A stretch of DNA of 15,050 nucleotides from Chloroflexota bacterium (GTDB lineage: Bacteria; Chloroflexota; Anaerolineae; Aggregatilineales; UBA2796), in contig RFIM01000035.1 in NCBI GenBank assembly GCA_003695215.1, forward strand, positions 1 to 15,050, given 5' to 3'. Positions 12,442 to 15,050 of this stretch are shown here, piece after piece. The notes below the pieces were generated by a model that saw only the letters and a list, made by a program, of their open reading frames with translations, ran no database searches and was not told the origin of the DNA. The stretch's first letter is position 1. Each line of letters opens with the position of its first letter. The translations under genes and the position numbers were made by a program.

Positions 12442-13392
12442 TTGGTCACAGTTCGGCTTGCCACGCTTCAAGATACCGCCGCGATCTGCGCTGTCCATTG
12501 CTCGGATGTGCCGCAATGGACGCGCTTGAGCGCCGATGGCCAGCTCATCGTGACGGACTACGAAGCCTTGAGCCTGTATGAACGTTGGCAGCATGGCGGC
12601 GCTTGGCTCAGCCTTGAGACGTGCGCCGTCCACCTGAATCGGCTGCTGGCAGGCTCAGGCTTCCCACTGGTCGCCTGTGTAGATGGGCGAGTAGTGGCAG
12701 AAGCGGAAGTCTACGAGAGCTTTGAGCCGCCGCCATTCGGCCACAACCTAGAGATCGGCGTGATCAACACGCACGCCGAGCATCAACGGCGCGGCTATGG
12801 CAAGGCGCTTGTGGCATACATGCTGGAAATGGCGCGCATGATGCGCTGCGAGCGCCTGTGCGTCTCAGATGCGGCGGCGCAAGGCTTCTATGAGAAGCTC
12901 GGCTTTCGGCACACGCTCAGCGGCTATGGCGTCCGCTTCCCAACTGAGTCAGGTCGAGTCCTCTACCAAGCTGTGGAGCTGAAGCAGCGCGATCCGAATC
13001 AAGTCAAAGGTTGGTACATGCCGTTCGGCAGGTATCGTGGCAGCCGCCAAGAATGGGATAAGCTCTTTCCGCAAGACTGGGCAGCTGGCATTCCAGAGCT
13101 GCTGAATCGGGTTGCTATTCATTTGCAAATGACGCTCAGCAGCGGTCAGCGCCTGATCGCCTTCCTGAGCGAGCCTGAGCAAGAAGGCGCCTTAGTCGGC
13201 GAAATGCACCTGGCTTGCTGGTCGGAGCGCCCGCCGACGCCGCTGATGGTCGCTGCGCTGAGCGATTGGGCTTATCGGCAGGGCATCCCTTCGCTGCTCA
13301 CCTATGTTTGGGAAACTGACGCGCATTTGTTGCCAAGTGCGGCCACGCCAACCGATTACGCGCAGACTTTCTACGAATACAGTTTGCAGTGA
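12442..13392 (+). CDS. GNAT family N-acetyltransferase with a C-terminal extension
   Basis: This 316-residue soluble protein has a GNAT acetyltransferase in residues 1-175. The acetyl-CoA loop is Q115-R-R-G-Y-G-K-A, preceded by the strand LEIGVINT and followed by the typical AQGFYEKLGFRHTLSGY (146-162). GNAT enzymes move an acetyl group from acetyl-CoA to an amine; the acceptor is unknown. Residues about 180-316 are extra. They contain ALVGEMHLACWSE and ALSDWAYRQGIPSLLTYVW, which could be a degenerate second GNAT half, but this is weak. The TTG start is supported by AAGGGA (12428-12433), eight bases upstream, and by the promoter just before it. The stop TGA shares a base with the ATG of the next gene, so translation of the two is probably coupled. 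Confidence 0.88.
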   Translation: MVTVRLATLQDTAAICAVHCSDVPQWTRLSADGQLIVTDYEALSLYERWQHGGAWLSLETCAVHLNRLLAGSGFPLVACVDGRVVAEAEVYESFEPPPFGHNLEIGVINTHAEHQRRGYGKALVAYMLEMARMMRCERLCVSDAAAQGFYEKLGFRHTLSGYGVRFPTESGRVLYQAVELKQRDPNQVKGWYMPFGRYRGSRQEWDKLFPQDWAAGIPELLNRVAIHLQMTLSSGQRLIAFLSEPEQEGALVGEMHLACWSERPPTPLMVAALSDWAYRQGIPSLLTYVWETDAHLLPSAATPTDYAQTFYEYSLQ

Positions 13393-14243
13393 TGCCTACA
13401 TCTGAAGCGCCTGAGCCCGCCAAACCTTCCAGCGGCAGTGCCTCCGCACCTGAGTCGCCTGCTTGGATGAAAGCCATTGTGCCGCCTGAGCCTGAGATGG
13501 CCCAGCCTGAAGCGCCTGCGGTTCAGCCTGTCGCTTCAGTCACAATCACGCGTAGCAAGCCTGAGATATCTGAACCAGCTGCGAGCGCTGAAGAAGCTGG
13601 GCTCTCTGAGGCAACTGACACGCTATTCGAGGAGTTTGAGGAGGAAGAGCGGCCTCTGACGCTCGATCCGCTCTTCATTTACAGCATCGCTCTAGTCGTG
13701 ACCGTGCTCGGCTTAGGTGGAATGCCGCTTGAGACGCGCCTGACATTAGTCTGGACGGCGCTGAGCGCGCTTGGCTTGATGGCGATCTTGGTGGATGAGA
13801 TTGACGTGCCGCGCCCGAGCGTGCGCGATCTCGCCATTGGTGGCGGCTATGCGGCGCTTGTTGGTGTGCCAATTCTGGTGATCGGCAGCGCGCAGCTAGG
13901 GCGCATTGCGAACGAGCTGTTCAGCGGCATGAGCGCCACAAGCGTTTTCTTGCTGCTCATCTTCGCCATGCCTGCTGCTGAGACACTCTTCTTTCGCGGC
14001 GCTTTTCAGGCCTCGCGCGGCCTGTGGCTGAGCGCCCTGGCTAGCGGCGTGTGGTCGTGCCTGTTGCTGCTGGCAGGGCTGAACGTAACGGCATATCCAC
14101 TCGTGGCGCTCGTGATCGGCGCGGCGCTTATGGCGCTGAACTTCTTATATGCCTACCTGGCTGCAGTGTACAATCTTTTTAGCGCTTGGGCCTGCCAAAT
14201 CCTGATGAACGCCCTTTTGCTATGGCTGCCGAGCTTGCTCTAG
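13392..14243 (+). CDS. CPBP/CAAX-like membrane protein with a degenerate active site
   Basis: This is a 283-residue protein. Residues 1-90 are a disordered Pro/Ala/Glu-rich cytoplasmic region ending in an acidic run (EFEEEER). After it come about six to seven membrane helices between 92 and 281. The segment P195-A-E197-T-L-F-F-R202-G resembles the EExxxR motif of CPBP intramembrane proteases, but the second Glu is Thr198. The second motif (FxxxH) is not found in SGVWSCLLLL (218-227). At the third, HxxxN reads Q269-I-L-M-N273. So one Glu, the Arg and the Asn are kept but both histidines are lost, and proteolysis is unlikely. The ATG overlaps the GNAT stop as TGATG, coupling the two. The gene converges on the zinc-ribbon gene with one base between the stops. 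Family assignment is moderately sure. Confidence 0.75.
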   Translation: MPTSEAPEPAKPSSGSASAPESPAWMKAIVPPEPEMAQPEAPAVQPVASVTITRSKPEISEPAASAEEAGLSEATDTLFEEFEEEERPLTLDPLFIYSIALVVTVLGLGGMPLETRLTLVWTALSALGLMAILVDEIDVPRPSVRDLAIGGGYAALVGVPILVIGSAQLGRIANELFSGMSATSVFLLLIFAMPAAETLFFRGAFQASRGLWLSALASGVWSCLLLLAGLNVTAYPLVALVIGAALMALNFLYAYLAAVYNLFSAWACQILMNALLLWLPSLL

Positions 14244-14244
14244 C

Positions 14245-14787
14245 TCAGGCGTGGTAGCGAACAGCTTCGATCAAAAACCAAGCGAGCATCAACAGGATGA
14301 TCGCGCCACCTTGCCCGAAGACGAGCGCGCCCATTCCCAGAAAGGCGACCAGTAAGATTGTGAAAACGCTGACCACAGCGCGCCCAATGCTTATGCCCTT
14401 ATGGCTCGATTGGCGAACAGCTTCTGTCAGAAACCACGCCAAGATGATCGGAATCAGCGCTGCAGCTTGCTCAAATACCAGCGCTGTCATGCTCAGCAAG
14501 CCCAAGCTGAACATGGTGATCACCTGTAAGGTTGCTAAAGCAAAAGCGTTATGTTGGCTGCCACTAGGCTGAGCCTTCTTGCGCTTTGCCTGAGTCAAAG
14601 TCGCCAAGCCGATCGACTCTGCTTGCTGCTCTTCCAGCGAATCGCCACACTTGCGGCAAAAGCGCGCATTGGCAGGGTTGATCGTGCCACATTGCGTGCA
14701 GTAGAGCAGCTCGCCGACTTCTAAGGCAGCCAGATCGGGCAGTTCGCCATCAGCTTCAAGGCGCAGGCCCAGCTTACGATCGCTCAT
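14245..14787 (-). CDS. Zinc-ribbon membrane protein with an internal duplication
   Basis: This 180-residue protein has an N-terminal zinc ribbon, C30-T-Q-C33 and C44-R-K-C47, of the type common in otherwise unrelated bacterial proteins. A basic linker (67-72) follows. Then come two copies of a 39-residue membrane unit at 87-125 and 139-177, each ending in LAWFL.EAVR and containing ALVF.Q. The copies are identical at 20 of 39 positions by my alignment. Each unit holds about two short hydrophobic helices. The ATG at 14787 with GGGAG five bases upstream is preferred to the TTG at 14799. The gene lies 35 bases after the histidine kinase stop, so both are probably co-transcribed. Function unknown. 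Confidence 0.8.
   Translation of the reverse strand: MSDRKLGLRLEADGELPDLAALEVGELLYCTQCGTINPANARFCRKCGDSLEEQQAESIGLATLTQAKRKKAQPSGSQHNAFALATLQVITMFSLGLLSMTALVFEQAAALIPIILAWFLTEAVRQSSHKGISIGRAVVSVFTILLVAFLGMGALVFGQGGAIILLMLAWFLIEAVRYHA
14257..14373 (-). repeat. Second copy of the zinc-ribbon protein's membrane repeat
   Basis: This encodes residues 139-177. The DNA still resembles the copy at 14413-14529, for example GCGAACAGCTTC occurs in both. The copies are offset by 156 bases (52 codons), so the duplication is in frame. Confidence 0.7.
14413..14529 (-). repeat. First copy of the zinc-ribbon protein's membrane repeat
   Basis: This encodes residues 87-125, paired with the copy at 14257-14373. 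Nucleotide likeness is strongest over the LAWFL.EAVR codons at the end of each unit. Confidence 0.7.
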
Positions 14788-14822
14788 TGTTGCTCCCAAT
14801 CTCTCTAGGCAATCCCTATAAG

Positions 14823-15050
14823 TTATACGTCCTCAGGCAAGGCAGGTAGCGCAAACGTGAAAGTCGAGCCGCGCCCAAGCTCGCTCTTCAGCCAAACCTT
14901 GCCGCGCTGCATCTCAACCAATTGGCGTGTGATCGGCAAGCCCAAGCCTGTGCCTTGAAACTCGCGCATCGCTGAGCCATCTACCTGGCGGAAAGCGTCA
15001 AAGATCAGCTCGAAATTCTCAGGCGCAATGCCGATGCCGCTATCCTCCAC
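14823..15050 (-). CDS. Sensor histidine kinase, C-terminal part (runs off the window)
   Basis: Only the last 75 residues are visible. They are the ATP-binding end of a histidine kinase: the G1 box D3-S-G-I-G-I8, the F box F17-D-A-F-R-Q22, the G2 box G33-T-G-L-G-L38 and the closing strand GSTFTFALP. The sequence begins inside the domain, because the first visible codon is the Val of the usual VEDSGIGI. The phosphorylated-His domain, the N box and any sensor lie beyond the right edge. The call is secure, the signal unknown. A partner for the receiver-cyclase at 889-2433 is possible but unproven. The zinc-ribbon gene follows 35 bases downstream. Confidence 0.93.
   Translation of the reverse strand: MEDSGIGIAPENFELIFDAFRQVDGSAMREFQGTGLGLPITRQLVEMQRGKVWLKSELGRGSTFTFALPALPEDV

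Noticed and set aside
1..15050. Frequent CTAG tetranucleotides, a word avoided in many bacteria
   Set aside because: A rough tally of about 45 is close to what base composition alone would give, so it is not avoided here but also not enriched.
14823..15050. Histidine kinase as the cognate partner of the REC-GAF-cyclase
   Set aside because: The two genes are over 12 kb apart in separate units, and only 75 residues of the kinase are visible. Nothing in the sequence links them.

Overview
The window looks like chromosomal DNA of a member of the Chloroflexota, probably Anaerolineae or a nearby lineage. This is an inference from style, not from a marker gene. The signs are Thr/Pro-rich secreted linkers, frequent TTG and GTG starts behind good Shine-Dalgarno sites, a LytR-CpsA-Psr protein, a REC-GAF-cyclase regulator, and a split F0 operon whose subunit a ends in a His-rich tail. 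Coding density is high. I see no tRNA, rRNA, CRISPR array, transposase or phage gene, and no gene-free stretch over 300 bases.

Layout. Positions 1-278 hold a small, possibly broken ORF of unknown function that converges on rnhB. On the minus strand from 4247 to 275 lie two paralogous membrane proteins (ABC-2-permease-like), then a REC-GAF-nucleotide-cyclase protein with its own promoter, whose stop overlaps the start of rnhB. On the plus strand from 4408 to 6699 are a LytR-CpsA-Psr glycopolymer transferase with a long Thr/Pro stalk and a YfcE-like phosphodiesterase. On the minus strand from 9577 to 6780 is a complete F0 operon: an AtpI/AtpZ-type protein, subunit a, subunit c, and a subunit b fused to the C-terminal domain of subunit delta. 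It has a TTGACA promoter at one end and a hairpin terminator at the other, and no F1 gene follows. Next on the minus strand are an SH3b surface protein, a PHP-type histidinol-phosphatase-like enzyme and a two-domain thioredoxin. A divergent promoter region at 12222-12441 separates these from a plus-strand pair: a GNAT acetyltransferase and an overlapping CPBP-like membrane protein with a damaged active site. The right edge has, on the minus strand, a zinc-ribbon membrane protein with an internal duplication and the C-terminus of a sensor histidine kinase.

The most unusual part is the F0 operon. Subunit a carries an insert of about 160 residues between two conserved membrane segments. The insert contains a textbook EF-hand-type loop and a long charged helix. 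Subunit b ends in a delta C-terminal domain without the delta N-terminal domain that normally binds F1. A tiny ORF with an ideal ribosome binding site ends exactly on the subunit a start codon. Together these suggest an ATP synthase with a modified stator and a possible ion-sensing appendage. Function is inferred from family knowledge throughout.
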